Of a stretch of 64,000 nucleotides of DNA, positions 36,602-45,334 are shown in pieces. The notes under the pieces were generated by a model. The model saw only the letters and a program-made list of their open reading frames with translations, ran no database searches and was not told where the DNA came from. Positions within the stretch are counted from its first letter, which is position 1. Each line of letters opens with the position of its first letter. The translations under genes were made by a program, and so were the position numbers. Source of the DNA: Bacteroidota bacterium (GTDB lineage: Bacteria; Bacteroidota; Bacteroidia; Palsa-965); the NCBI GenBank assembly GCA_020402865.1, contig JADBYT010000010.1:186001-250000 (forward strand). Direction: 5' to 3'.

Positions 36602-38707
36602 TCAGGAGATTTTGCTCCAGTTTACGGAGTCGTTGTGCTCGCGGTTGAGTTCATCGCGAAGGGGATGATTGGCGGGTGAAGCAAGCTGCGGGTCGGCTTC
36701 GAGAATTTCGGAGGCTGCTATGCGGGCATGCTGGAGGATGGGGCCGTCTTTGGTTAAGTCGGCGAGACGCAGGCCGAGTGTGCCGCTCTGGCGGGTGCCT
36801 TCAAGATCACCGGGGCCGCGAAGCTGAAGGTCCACTTCGGCAATTTCGAAACCATCGTTGGTGCGCACCATCGTGTCCATGCGTAGTTTCGATTCTTTGC
36901 CCAGCTTGGGGCCGCTCATGAGTATGCACCACGATTGCTCTGCACCACGGCCCACACGGCCACGCAACTGATGCAGCTGCGAAAGGCCAAAACGCTCGGC
37001 ACTTTCAATCACCATCACCGACGCGTTGGGCACATTTACGCCTACTTCAATTACCGTAGTGGCCACCATGATCTGCGTTTCGCCACGCACAAAACGCTGC
37101 ATCTCGAAATCCTTGTCGGCCGGTTTCATTTTTCCATGCACAATGCTTACGCGGAATTCGGGCAGCGGAAATGCGCGCGAAATGCTTTCGTAGCCATCCA
37201 TCAGGTCTTTATAGTCCATCTTTTCCGACTCCTGAATGAGCGGATAAACTACATAAATCTGACGGCCTTTGGCTATTTCCTCGCGCATAAATCCAAACAA
37301 CCGTTCGCGTGCCGAGTCGTAAAAATGCAGTGTGCGAATGGGTTTTCGGCCTGCAGGCAATTCGTCGATTACTGATGTATCAAGATCGCCGTAGAGTGTC
37401 ATGGCCAGCGTACGCGGAATAGGCGTGGCTGTCATAACCAGAATATGCGGAGGGTGCACATTTTTACGCCAGAGTTTGGAACGCTGCTCCACCCCAAAGC
37501 GATGCTGCTCGTCGATGACCACAAGGCCGAGGTTGGCAAACTGCACTTCGTCTTCAATGAGCGCATGCGTGCCTACGAGTATGTGCATTTCGCCGGCGCG
37601 CAGAGCGGCGTGTAACTGCCTTCGTGCGGCCGTTTTGGTGCTGCCGGTGAGCAAGCCTATCTGCACCGGCATATCGCCTGTAAGTTGTGTGAGTGTGAGA
37701 AAATGCTGCTGCGCGAGAATTTCAGTGGGAGCCATGAGGCAGGCCTGAAAGCCATTGTCGTTTGCGAGCAGCATACACATGAGCGCCACCACAGTTTTAC
37801 CGCTGCCCACATCGCCCTGCAGCAAACGGTTCATCTGCTTACCGCTGCCCATATCGCCGCGTATTTCTCGTATTACACGTTTCTGCGCATTGGTAAGCGG
37901 AAACGGCAGGTGCTGTTCAAAAAACGTATTGAACATGTCGCCCACGCGGTTAAACACATGCCCCTGCACATTATCCTGCCGCAAATGCCGCACCCGCAGC
38001 AGCTTGATTTGGATGAAGAGAAATTCTTCAAACTTGATCCGCTTCTGCGCACGTTCGAGCTTTTTTAAATCAGTCGGAAAATGTATTTCACGCAGCGCCT
38101 CCTCGCGGCCGGGCAGCTTGTACTTTTCAAGCAGCGAAGCGGGCAGAATTTCAGGAATTTTACCCGCAATCTGAGGCACCAGTACTTTGAGCAGTTTCAA
38201 AATTCCTTTTGAATCCAGCCCTTTCATTTTAGTTTTCTCAGTTGACGAATACATGGGCTGCAGGGCACTTGCACGCTTCAGCAACTCTTCACTCACCTCT
38301 TCCACTTCGGGGTGCGCAATATTGATGCGGCCATTGTACACCGAAGGCTTTCCAAACACAATGTATTCTTTCCCCGGCTTGTACTTCCCGTCGAGCCACT
38401 TCAATCCCTGAAACCACACCAGTTCCACTGATCCATGTGCATCCGTAAGATGTGCCACCAACCGACGGCCCTGCTTCTGCCCCACAATTTCGGCATGCAG
38501 AATTTGACCGCGCAACTGCACGTAAGGCAAATCAGCATTAATCTCGTTGGTGCGGTAAAACCGTGTGCGGTCCACATAACGGTAAGGATACCAGCGCAGC
38601 AAATCGCCATAGCTGGCAATGCTGAGTTCTGATTTAAGCAGCTTGGCCCTTTCGGGTCCCACGCCTTTTAAATACTCAACCGGATTGTCGAGAAAACTGT
38701 TATCCAC
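36602..38707 (-). CDS. recG: ATP-dependent DNA helicase RecG
   Basis: 701 aa from GTG 38707. N-terminal wedge/OB domain (about 60-170), then helicase motifs: GDVGSGKTVVAL (Walker A), VIDEQHRFGVEQR (DEQH box), TATPIPRTLAM, and ERFGLSQLHQLRGRVGRG (motif VI). RecG drives fork regression and branch migration. A -7-like box TATTTTCG ends 6 nt before the GTG on the minus strand. Divergent from the SRPBCC gene. Confidence 0.95.
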   Translation of the reverse strand: MDNSFLDNPVEYLKGVGPERAKLLKSELSIASYGDLLRWYPYRYVDRTRFYRTNEINADLPYVQLRGQILHAEIVGQKQGRRLVAHLTDAHGSVELVWFQGLKWLDGKYKPGKEYIVFGKPSVYNGRINIAHPEVEEVSEELLKRASALQPMYSSTEKTKMKGLDSKGILKLLKVLVPQIAGKIPEILPASLLEKYKLPGREEALREIHFPTDLKKLERAQKRIKFEEFLFIQIKLLRVRHLRQDNVQGHVFNRVGDMFNTFFEQHLPFPLTNAQKRVIREIRGDMGSGKQMNRLLQGDVGSGKTVVALMCMLLANDNGFQACLMAPTEILAQQHFLTLTQLTGDMPVQIGLLTGSTKTAARRQLHAALRAGEMHILVGTHALIEDEVQFANLGLVVIDEQHRFGVEQRSKLWRKNVHPPHILVMTATPIPRTLAMTLYGDLDTSVIDELPAGRKPIRTLHFYDSARERLFGFMREEIAKGRQIYVVYPLIQESEKMDYKDLMDGYESISRAFPLPEFRVSIVHGKMKPADKDFEMQRFVRGETQIMVATTVIEVGVNVPNASVMVIESAERFGLSQLHQLRGRVGRGAEQSWCILMSGPKLGKESKLRMDTMVRTNDGFEIAEVDLQLRGPGDLEGTRQSGTLGLRLADLTKDGPILQHARIAASEILEADPQLASPANHPLRDELNREHNDSVNWSKIS

Positions 38708-38712
38708 TGTTG

Positions 38713-38750
38713 CGAAAATACAAAGAGTTTCTGCAGTTGAGTTATCTTCA
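38713..38750. promoter_or_regulatory. Divergent -7-like boxes for recG and the SRPBCC gene
   Basis: Minus strand TATTTTCG (38720 to 38713) ends 6 nt before the recG GTG. Plus strand TATCTTCA (38743-38750) ends 5 nt before GTG 38755. Both lie at the spacing expected for leaderless starts. Confidence 0.35.
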
Positions 38751-38754
38751 TGGC

Positions 38755-39225
38755 GTGATACACATTGAATTAATCACGCACATACATGCACCTGCCGAAA
38801 CCTGTTTCAACCTCTCGCGCAGTGTGGATGCACATCTTTCCTCGCTTTCCCACACGTCGGAAAAAGCCATTGCCGGCCGCACTTCAGGCCTGCTTAAACT
38901 AAACGATACTGTGACCTGGGAAGCTCGCCATTTCGGTTTTACACAGCACATGACCATTGCAATTACAGCTATGCAAGTGCCAAATTACTTTTGCGATGAA
39001 CAGGTAAAAGGGCCTTTCAAATCACTGAAACATCATCACTACTTTGAAGCCGGCGGAACAGGCACAATCATGCGCGATGTATTTGAATGCGCAGCGCCGC
39101 TTGGTTTTGCGGGGAAAATTGCAGAATATCTCTTCCTGAAAAAATACATGACCCGACTCTTGCTCACCCGAAATGAAGAATTAAAAAAAATGGCAGAAGC
39201 AGTTGCAGAAAAGCCGGGAGAATAA
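38755..39225 (+). CDS. SRPBCC-family protein
   Basis: 156 aa from GTG 38755; a TTG at 38710 is in frame but overlaps the recG start. The opening pattern IHIELITHIHAPAETCFNLSRSVDAH and the later WEARHFG, FKSLKHHHYFE and MRDVFECAAPLG match the SRPBCC ligand-binding fold of the type found in Bacteroidota (about 150 aa). Ligand and function unknown. A strong terminator follows, shared with pdhC. Confidence 0.78.
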   Translation: MIHIELITHIHAPAETCFNLSRSVDAHLSSLSHTSEKAIAGRTSGLLKLNDTVTWEARHFGFTQHMTIAITAMQVPNYFCDEQVKGPFKSLKHHHYFEAGGTGTIMRDVFECAAPLGFAGKIAEYLFLKKYMTRLLLTRNEELKKMAEAVAEKPGE

Positions 39226-39232
39226 CAAAAAA

Positions 39233-39267
39233 CAAAACAGGCTTCGGAAAATCCGAAGCCTGTTTTG
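39233..39267. terminator. Bidirectional terminator between the SRPBCC gene and pdhC
   Basis: Perfect 16-bp stem CAAAACAGGCTTCGGA (39233-39248), loop AAA, complement 39252-39267, flanked by A-rich and T-rich ends. Confidence 0.85.
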
Positions 39268-39285
39268 TGTGATTATTGTAATGAT

Positions 39286-40560
39286 TTATACGAGAATGGT
39301 CACCGGATTTTCGAGCATAGCTTTAAGCGACTGCAGGAAAGCCGAACCGCTTGCACCATCCACCACGCGGTGATCGCAGGAGAGAGTTACTTTCATTACT
39401 TTACCCGGAACAACCTGTCCGTTTTTCACCACAGGTGTATCTTTGATGCCACCTACTGCGAGGATGCACGCATCGGGCGGATTGATGATGGCGGTAAATT
39501 CTTCGATACCAAACATGCCGAGGTTGGAAATGGTAAAAGTATTTCCTTCCCAATCGGCAGGCTGAAGCTTTTTGTCTTTTGCTTTCTGCGCAGCGGTTTT
39601 CACTTCAGAAGCAATTTGCGAGAGTGATTTCTGATCGGCAAAACGCACCACAGGAACCAGCAGGCCATCTTCCACAGCCACAGCTACACCGATGTGTACG
39701 TGCTGGTTGTAGCGGATTTTATCGCCCAGCCAGGAGCTGTTTACTTTGGGATGCTTTCGCAACGAAGCCGCTACGGCGCGGATTACGATATCGTTGAACG
39801 ACACTTTTACCGGCGACACGGCATTGATTGCCTCGCGGGCTTTGGTGGCCTCTTCCATGTCTATTTCCATGGTGAGGTAGAAGTGCGGCGCACTGAATTT
39901 GCTTTCGGCCAGACGGCGGGCAATGGTTTTGCGCATTTGCGACACAGGCTCTTCCGTGTAGCTTTCCTGTCCGGCCACAACCGGTGCAGCGAGGAATTGT
40001 GCGGCGGGCGGCACCATGGAAGGATGCCACTGTTCCACATCGCGTTTTACCACGCGGCCGTAATCGCCCGAGCCTTTTACCTGCTGGAGGTCGATGCCTT
40101 TTTCGGCAGCCATTTTCTTGGCCAGCGGCGAAGCTTTCACGCGGGCATCACCATTTTCAGAAGCGGCAGCAACTGCCACCTGAACCACGGGAGCCGCAGT
40201 AACGGGAGCCGCTTTCACTTCGGCCACAGGCTGCGGTGCTTCGGCCTTGGGAGCTTCGGCTTTAGGTGCCTCTGCTTTGGGCGCTGCGGGAGCAGCGGTA
40301 AGCAAGGCCGAAATATCTTCGCCCGGAGCACCGATAATAGCCAAAATGGCATCAACCGGAGCACCCTGCCCTTTTTCCACACCAATGTGCAAGAGCGTGC
40401 CATTGTAAAACGACTCGAACTCCATAGTGGCCTTGTCGGTTTCAATTTCGGCCAGCAAATCGCCGCGTTTCACGGTATCTCCTACTTTCTTGTTCCACGA
40501 CGCTACCACACCATCGGTCATGGTATCGCTGAGTTTGGGCATTCGAACTACTTCTGCCAT
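39286..40560 (-). CDS. pdhC: Pyruvate dehydrogenase E2, dihydrolipoyllysine acetyltransferase
   Basis: 424 aa. One lipoyl domain (about 1-78, lipoylated K43 in ETDKATMEF), an Ala/Pro/Lys/Glu-rich linker with KAEAP repeats, the peripheral subunit-binding domain (about 132-170), and the catalytic domain ending with H397-x3-D401 in DHRVVDG. It transfers acetyl from lipoate to CoA in the pyruvate dehydrogenase complex. It follows E1 alpha by 64 nt in the same operon; E1 beta is not in the window. Confidence 0.92.
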   Translation of the reverse strand: MAEVVRMPKLSDTMTDGVVASWNKKVGDTVKRGDLLAEIETDKATMEFESFYNGTLLHIGVEKGQGAPVDAILAIIGAPGEDISALLTAAPAAPKAEAPKAEAPKAEAPQPVAEVKAAPVTAAPVVQVAVAAASENGDARVKASPLAKKMAAEKGIDLQQVKGSGDYGRVVKRDVEQWHPSMVPPAAQFLAAPVVAGQESYTEEPVSQMRKTIARRLAESKFSAPHFYLTMEIDMEEATKAREAINAVSPVKVSFNDIVIRAVAASLRKHPKVNSSWLGDKIRYNQHVHIGVAVAVEDGLLVPVVRFADQKSLSQIASEVKTAAQKAKDKKLQPADWEGNTFTISNLGMFGIEEFTAIINPPDACILAVGGIKDTPVVKNGQVVPGKVMKVTLSCDHRVVDGASGSAFLQSLKAMLENPVTILV

Positions 40561-40624
40561 TTGGTATTATGCTTGAGTGCGTTGTATTCGGGTAATTTGT
40601 AGATGATTGTGTGAACGCGGAAGA

Positions 40625-41647
40625 TTAATCCATGATATAGGGATAATCGGCCTGCATGTACACGTCTTTGTAAAGTTCTTCCACGGCCGGGAAATCCGAC
40701 TCTTCGGCAAACTTCACTGATTCGTTTACAATGGCTTCCACTTTGGCTTCCATGTCTTCAATGCCTTTATCGTCGATCCAGCCATTTTCGCGGAGTGTGG
40801 TAATTACACGCTCAATCGGATCCTGGCGCTTGTACTCTTCCAGTTCTTCCTTTGTGCGGTACTTGGCGGGATCAGACATGGAATGACCACGGTAACGGTA
40901 TGTTTTCATTTCGAGCAGCACGGGGCCTTTTCCGGCGCGGCAATGCTCGGCTGCTTTGGCAATGGCTTCGTGTACGGCTTCGCAGCTCATGCCGTCAACC
41001 GCCCACGAAGGCATGTCGTATGATTCGCCGAGGGTGTAAAGGTCGGTAACGTTGCTGGTACGCTCAACCGACGTACCCATGGCGTAGTTGTTGTTTTCGA
41101 TAATGAAGATTACGGGAATCTTCCACAACATGGCCATGTTAAACGCTTCATGCAGCGCGCCCTGACGCACGGCTCCGTCGCCCATGTAGGTGAGCGTAAC
41201 GCGGCCGTTATTGTTGTACATATCGGCAAAGGCAATGCCCGCGCCGAGGGGAATTTGTCCGCCTACAATGCCATGTCCGCCGTAGAAATTGAATTCTTTG
41301 GAGAACAGGTGCATGGAGCCGCCTTTGCCTTTTGAGCAGCCGGTAATTTTACCGTAAAGCTCTGCGAGGATGTATTTGGGATGCAGGCCGCGGCCGATGG
41401 GGTGCGCATGATCGCGGTAAGCCGTAATCATGCGGTCGTCTTTGGTAATGGCCGATTCGGCACCGGCTACCAGTGCTTCCTGCCCAATGTAAAGGTGGCA
41501 GAAGCCGCGGATTTTCTGCTGGATATAAAGTTCACCGCATTTTTCTTCAAACCGGCGCATAAGCAGCATCGATTCGTACCAGGTGAGGTAAGTTGCTTTG
41601 TCAAATTGGGCAGCTCCGGCCGCTTGTTTCTTTGTTTTGGTCGCCAT
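40625..41647 (-). CDS. pdhA: Pyruvate dehydrogenase E1 component, alpha subunit
   Basis: 340 aa, the standard length for an alpha2beta2-type E1 alpha. Thiamine diphosphate motif GDGAVRQGALHEAFNMA...ENNNYAMGTS, phosphorylation-loop equivalent YRYRGHSMSDPAKYR, and MRRFEEKCGELY near the start. It decarboxylates pyruvate together with the beta subunit, which must be encoded elsewhere. First gene of the pdhA-pdhC pair, with a consensus -7 box upstream. Confidence 0.94.
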   Translation of the reverse strand: MATKTKKQAAGAAQFDKATYLTWYESMLLMRRFEEKCGELYIQQKIRGFCHLYIGQEALVAGAESAITKDDRMITAYRDHAHPIGRGLHPKYILAELYGKITGCSKGKGGSMHLFSKEFNFYGGHGIVGGQIPLGAGIAFADMYNNNGRVTLTYMGDGAVRQGALHEAFNMAMLWKIPVIFIIENNNYAMGTSVERTSNVTDLYTLGESYDMPSWAVDGMSCEAVHEAIAKAAEHCRAGKGPVLLEMKTYRYRGHSMSDPAKYRTKEELEEYKRQDPIERVITTLRENGWIDDKGIEDMEAKVEAIVNESVKFAEESDFPAVEELYKDVYMQADYPYIMD

Positions 41648-41675
41648 CAGTAGCGCTGTTTTAGTACAAGGTTGA

Positions 41676-41683
41676 CAAAGATA
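41676..41683 (-). promoter_or_regulatory. -7 element TATCTTTG of the pdhA-pdhC operon
   Basis: Exact TAnnTTTG match on the minus strand, 29 nt before the pdhA ATG. Confidence 0.45.
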
Positions 41684-41747
41684 ACGGAAAATGGCATTTG
41701 GCAGAATGGTGGCTGCCGGGCGGCATTAAAAAGCAGTGAAGCGAGGG

Positions 41748-42242
41748 TTAGCGGTCTTTGCGCAGTTCGCCGGCCTCAAACATGAGCGGGAGCAGGTCGC
41801 GGATGCTGTTAACCACGTGTACAGCGCCTTGCTGCCCGGCCAGAATAACGCGGATGGGCTGATTCCAGCGGGTTTCGTACTCGGCCATGGCCTGCCTGCA
41901 GGCGCCGCAGGGCGACATGGGCTTGTTTACCTCAAACTGGCTTGAGCGGCAGCTCACGGCAATGGTGGTCACAGGCTCGTCGGGGTGAAGCGCCCCCGCC
42001 GAGAAAATGGCCACGCGCTCGGCACAGAGGCCGGATGGATAAGCCACATTTTCCTGATTGTTCCCGGTAACAATTTCGCCATTGGCCAGACGCAACGCCG
42101 CGCCTACGTAAAACTGCGAGTATGGCGCCCAGGCATCTTTTGAAATGGCCCGTGCAGCATTGAGCAGTTCAAGGTCGGCGGCCGGAAGCTCGGCATCAGA
42201 AGCGTATTCGGTAACGGTAGTGGTTACCTGAAAGGTGCGCAT
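41748..42242 (-). CDS. cdd: Cytidine deaminase
   Basis: 164 aa. Zinc-site motifs SGLCAERVAIFSAG and SPCGACRQAMAEY supply the three cysteines and the catalytic glutamate. It deaminates cytidine and deoxycytidine to uridine forms. The first 21 codons and 26 nt upstream, including the -7-like box TATCTTTA (42268 to 42261), are duplicated 791 bp away at 42971-43059, on the far side of the toxin-antitoxin-like genes. This copy is intact, so the insertion kept the gene whole but replaced everything upstream of the -7 box. Confidence 0.93.
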   Translation of the reverse strand: MRTFQVTTTVTEYASDAELPAADLELLNAARAISKDAWAPYSQFYVGAALRLANGEIVTGNNQENVAYPSGLCAERVAIFSAGALHPDEPVTTIAVSCRSSQFEVNKPMSPCGACRQAMAEYETRWNQPIRVILAGQQGAVHVVNSIRDLLPLMFEAGELRKDR

Positions 42243-42268
42243 AGGCGTTGTATTTACTGGTAAAGATA
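42180..42268. repeat. 89-bp direct repeat, copy 1 (5' end and -7 region of cdd)
   Basis: 86 of 89 positions match copy 2 at 42971-43059. It covers the first 21 cdd codons and the leader and ends exactly at the first base of the -7-like box. Confidence 0.9.
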
Positions 42269-42279
42269 GAGAAAGAAAG

Positions 42280-42589
42280 CTACTTCATTTTCAGAAGCCG
42301 AAGCGGATTCTGACGATTATGCATAACTGCATGTACGACTATTGAAGCATGAATCACTTTGTAAACAATTATACATGGAAATACAGGAAGATGTGCAACC
42401 CTGAATCTTTTGAACTTGTATTGATAAAGAAGACGGAAACTGCTTTACATACTCCAGCTGGTTTGTGAATTCGATAATAAATCGTTCTCCAAGCCCAGGT
42501 TGTTGTGTTTCATAATATTCGGCAAATAACTGAAAATCAATTTCGGCCGACTCCAGTAGAATAACTTTAGTGACTTTTTTTGAACGCAT
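42280..42589 (-). pseudogene. ParE/RelE-type toxin gene, frameshifted
   Basis: From ATG 42589 (TTG 42625 also in frame) the frame reads a ParE/RelE N-terminus: KVILLESAEIDFQLF, YYETQQPGLGERF, LEYVKQFPS. Near 42423-42440 the family match moves to the +1 frame, which continues RLLYQYKFKRFRVAHLPVFP and ends with HNRQNP, the usual conserved end, and a stop at 42280. Joined, the product would be about 100 aa, normal for this toxin. Unshifted translation ends at 42317 with an unrelated Cys/Ser-rich tail. No clear slippery heptamer was seen, so inactivation or an assembly error is more likely than programmed frameshifting. Confidence 0.75.
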
Positions 42590-42639
42590 GGATGGGTTTT
42601 CAAAATACAGGTCACGATTATTCAAAAAAAGAAAAACGG

Positions 42640-42891
42640 CTAACGACTCCTTCTGATGTATTTCAATACCCGTTCATTTACAACTTCAAGCGTATCAGAT
42701 GGCATGTTACCTTTCAGATACTCCCCCTCACGTCTCTCAAGTTCGTTTTCTTCCTCTTTCGTAAAAAAACCGGCACCCGCTTTTTTTACTTTAAGCCTGT
42801 CTTCAAGAATAACTTTAAGTACAGTCAGGTACTCCTCATCAACCTGATGAACATACTGTGCAATTTGCGCTCTCAGTTGTGCAGAAGTCAT
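42640..42891 (-). CDS. Antitoxin-like protein of a toxin-antitoxin pair
   Basis: 83 aa, highly charged. N-terminal helix SAQLRAQIAQYVHQVDEEYLTVLKVILEDRL, a middle Glu/Arg-rich helix (KEEENELERREGEYLKGN) and a C-terminal basic end. This layout is common for small antitoxins encoded directly before ParE-type toxins in Bacteroidota. It lies 50 nt upstream of the frameshifted toxin ATG, and its own promoter is visible (TTG, 18 nt, TAACTTTA). More AT-rich than cdd. Confidence 0.65.
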   Translation of the reverse strand: MTSAQLRAQIAQYVHQVDEEYLTVLKVILEDRLKVKKAGAGFFTKEEENELERREGEYLKGNMPSDTLEVVNERVLKYIRRSR

Positions 42892-42908
42892 AATGTGTGT
42901 ATTTCCTA

Positions 42909-42937
42909 TAAAGTTAACAAAAACCTTGATAATTCAA
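42909..42937 (-). promoter_or_regulatory. Promoter of the antitoxin-toxin pair
   Basis: Minus strand: TTG (42937-42935), 18-nt spacer, TAACTTTA (42916-42909), one base from consensus; 17 nt before the antitoxin ATG. Confidence 0.5.
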
Positions 42938-42955
42938 TTACCAGACATGCACAGG

Positions 42956-43033
42956 CTACATTATATTTCCGGCCGGAAGCCCTGCATCAGAAGCGTATCC
43001 GGTAACGGTAGTGGTTACCTGAAAGGTGCGCAT
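42956..43033 (-). pseudogene. Truncated duplicate of the cdd 5' end
   Basis: ATG 43033 opens a 25-codon frame whose first 21 codons repeat the cdd N-terminus (MRTFQVTTTVT) with two changes (E to G twice), then runs into unrelated codons and a stop. It is the remnant left beyond the inserted segment. Confidence 0.75.
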
Positions 43034-43059
43034 AGGCGTTGTATTTACTGGTAAAGATA
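42971..43059. repeat. 89-bp direct repeat, copy 2
   Basis: Same orientation as copy 1 (42180-42268), offset 791 bp, three mismatches. Together they bracket 702 bp (42269-42970) carrying only the antitoxin-toxin genes. Confidence 0.9.
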
Positions 43060-43085
43060 TATAAACAGCACCGAAACCGCTACCG

Positions 43086-45065
43086 TTATTCCTTCAGCAA
43101 CTTACAGGTGTGAACATGCGGTTCGTTACGAAAACGAACAGATACAAAATACATTCCCTGTGCCAGACCTTCTATGTTCAGCTCATGCGCACCTGTGCGT
43201 ACACTCAACACCACATTACCGAGCAGATCAAACACTTCAATCTGTTCTATTTCCTTTTCAGTCTGGATACGTACCTGTGACGCGGCCGGATTCGGCACCA
43301 GATTCAGCGGACCGAAGCCAGCTTCTGTTGATGAAACCGATAGCGGATCGTTGTTCTTTACCAGCCTCACAAAACGCACCTGAATATCGCTGTTGCCCCC
43401 GTTGTAAATCCTGAAATCCATGCCTCCGTTTTGTCTTCCGAAAAATCCGGCATCCGGAAAACTGAGTGTAACCGTTTTCCACGAATTATCATTCTGGTTT
43501 ACAATTGGCTGCGACGGCTTGTATGGTTGTACTCCTGAATCATCATACTCCACCCACCAAGTGCCGCTGAAATTATCGAGATAGGTAATTTTCAGCTGCA
43601 CATCATTTACTCCTCCTGAAATAAAACCTGAATCCACATCAAAATAAATATAATCCGACCCGTTTACCCTGTCGGTTCTAAGCGCTTCAAAGGCGTAGAA
43701 ATTATAATAATCAAAAACTGTACTTGACGAAAGCTGATACACAGGAACTACCATACCATCGGGAGCCACCTCGCGCTGATACAACCATTTCTCCCAGTTT
43801 CTGAAAGGCAATGTAACCCTGTGCACCCAGAGCGGCGAATTGTAAACAGGATTTGGAGGTATGGCACTGAAAAAAGGATCATGCACCTGCCTCAATGCGA
43901 CCCATACATCAGGCGAATTATGCACGTTTTTGTTCATTGTTTTGCGTGCATAGGCAAACAGGCTGGTATCGTAGGCCACAAGATTATCGCGCGAATTGAG
44001 CCAGTTTACACGAAGTTGCAACGCTTTGAGTGTACTCATTTTGATATGATAATATGAACATACTCCCCCCTGCAACATCAGCGGATCGCAAAAGCCTTCA
44101 TTCTCAGTACCGATCCTGCGCAATGAATCTGAATGCAGCGGATGGCTTTCATTGATATACTGATAGCTGATGTTGTTGATTGCCTCAGACGGAGCGCCCC
44201 ACGCAAACATATCTGAACTTGTATTGAAATATTCCTGCGCTCCTTCACGCACACTCATTCCTATAGACACTGCATAACTTGTAAGTATGTTGTTTCCTTG
44301 TGCGGTATCGTTTGCAGCAAAAAACCAGTTTGCATTTGTGCCATAAAGCGCCGGATTCTCAATTTTGCCAAACCCGGTGAACATCATTTTATGCGGATAC
44401 CCGTTTGATGCATCCGCATAATCATCAAGGTGCTGCTGAAACCACACTATAAAATTTGCCGGGCTGATGGGTGCGTTGGCATTAATTTCGTCAACCATTT
44501 CGCCGAGATTCCATTCGTTGTACCGCCAGCCTCCGGGCACATACATGAACTTTACATTGGGGTTGGCAAGATAGTTTCTCGCTTTGAATGCCAGCAGAAA
44601 ACGCTTAAACTCTGCCGTGAAGTTGGTATCCCACATAGCATAAAAATTCGACGGACTTATTCCAAACAAGTCATAATACGTTGCAGTATTTGTGCCGCCA
44701 TCGTTATGCATGATAGGAATATTGGGATGCTTGGCACGAAGCCACAGAGGGCAGTGCATGGTATCTGATGCCCAGATGCGTATAAAAACCGGCACATTCA
44801 ACGTCATTACAGTATCAAGCAGCGTCCAGTCATACACACTGTCGGCCGGATTGAGCATACGCCACGTAAGCAACACAGAATACGCATCAGGCACACTGGG
44901 TACATCGTACAATCCGGCATTGTCAGACTTTATCACCCAGGCCGGAAGTGACCAGTCGTCTTCTGTTCTGACCTGATTGAGCGGATTATTTGAAACCTGC
45001 GCATGAACAACAGTGCTCATGAAAAACAGTCCGATGTTTAAATACAAAAACTGAATTGCCTTCAT
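43086..45065 (-). CDS. Secreted TIM-barrel glycosidase-like protein with C-terminal T9SS sorting domain
   Basis: 659 aa. Signal peptide (IGLFFMSTVVHA-Q). Residues about 40-420 resemble clan GH-A-type barrels (YSVLLTWRMLNPADSVYDW at the start, then GGWRYNEWNLGEM where an acid catalyst might lie, and IGTENEGF). A beta-sandwich of about 120 residues follows, then a type A sorting domain (LVPNPAASQVRI; IEQIEVFDLLGNVV; GLAQGMYFV). Exported across the outer membrane by T9SS. The exact glycoside hydrolase family is not recognised, and catalytic residues are a guess. Confidence 0.65.
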   Translation of the reverse strand: MKAIQFLYLNIGLFFMSTVVHAQVSNNPLNQVRTEDDWSLPAWVIKSDNAGLYDVPSVPDAYSVLLTWRMLNPADSVYDWTLLDTVMTLNVPVFIRIWASDTMHCPLWLRAKHPNIPIMHNDGGTNTATYYDLFGISPSNFYAMWDTNFTAEFKRFLLAFKARNYLANPNVKFMYVPGGWRYNEWNLGEMVDEINANAPISPANFIVWFQQHLDDYADASNGYPHKMMFTGFGKIENPALYGTNANWFFAANDTAQGNNILTSYAVSIGMSVREGAQEYFNTSSDMFAWGAPSEAINNISYQYINESHPLHSDSLRRIGTENEGFCDPLMLQGGVCSYYHIKMSTLKALQLRVNWLNSRDNLVAYDTSLFAYARKTMNKNVHNSPDVWVALRQVHDPFFSAIPPNPVYNSPLWVHRVTLPFRNWEKWLYQREVAPDGMVVPVYQLSSSTVFDYYNFYAFEALRTDRVNGSDYIYFDVDSGFISGGVNDVQLKITYLDNFSGTWWVEYDDSGVQPYKPSQPIVNQNDNSWKTVTLSFPDAGFFGRQNGGMDFRIYNGGNSDIQVRFVRLVKNNDPLSVSSTEAGFGPLNLVPNPAASQVRIQTEKEIEQIEVFDLLGNVVLSVRTGAHELNIEGLAQGMYFVSVRFRNEPHVHTCKLLKE

Positions 45066-45334
45066 AGATTAATTTGTATTACCAGCTGAACATATCGGTA
45101 TTGATCAGTTTGAAATTACTATAAATCTGCGGTATGCGTTACATTAAGAATCAGATTACTGCATATTACCCTCCCAAAATCAGTACTGCTGTTTTAGCAG
45201 CATCTTTTTTTGTGAAATCTGATTCAGGAAGCCCGCATTATCTGTAGTTGTATAAATCTCCGCACCCTGTTTCTGTAACTTATTCCAAATTATACTGCAG
45301 CTTCACCTTCTACCCTTGCAGCTATTCAGCAAGT

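Noticed and set aside
36287-36679. Open frames through the tandem repeat as coding genes
   Set aside because: All three forward frames are open only because the 13-bp unit lacks stops in any phase; no start context or family similarity, and they run into recG on the other strand.
39286-41647. Branched-chain 2-oxoacid dehydrogenase instead of pyruvate dehydrogenase
   Set aside because: E1 alpha length and motifs and the E2 catalytic end fit the pyruvate type better, although substrate cannot be proven without E1 beta.
42423-42440. Programmed frameshift in the toxin gene
   Set aside because: No slippery heptamer or downstream pairing was evident; mutation or a base error is simpler.
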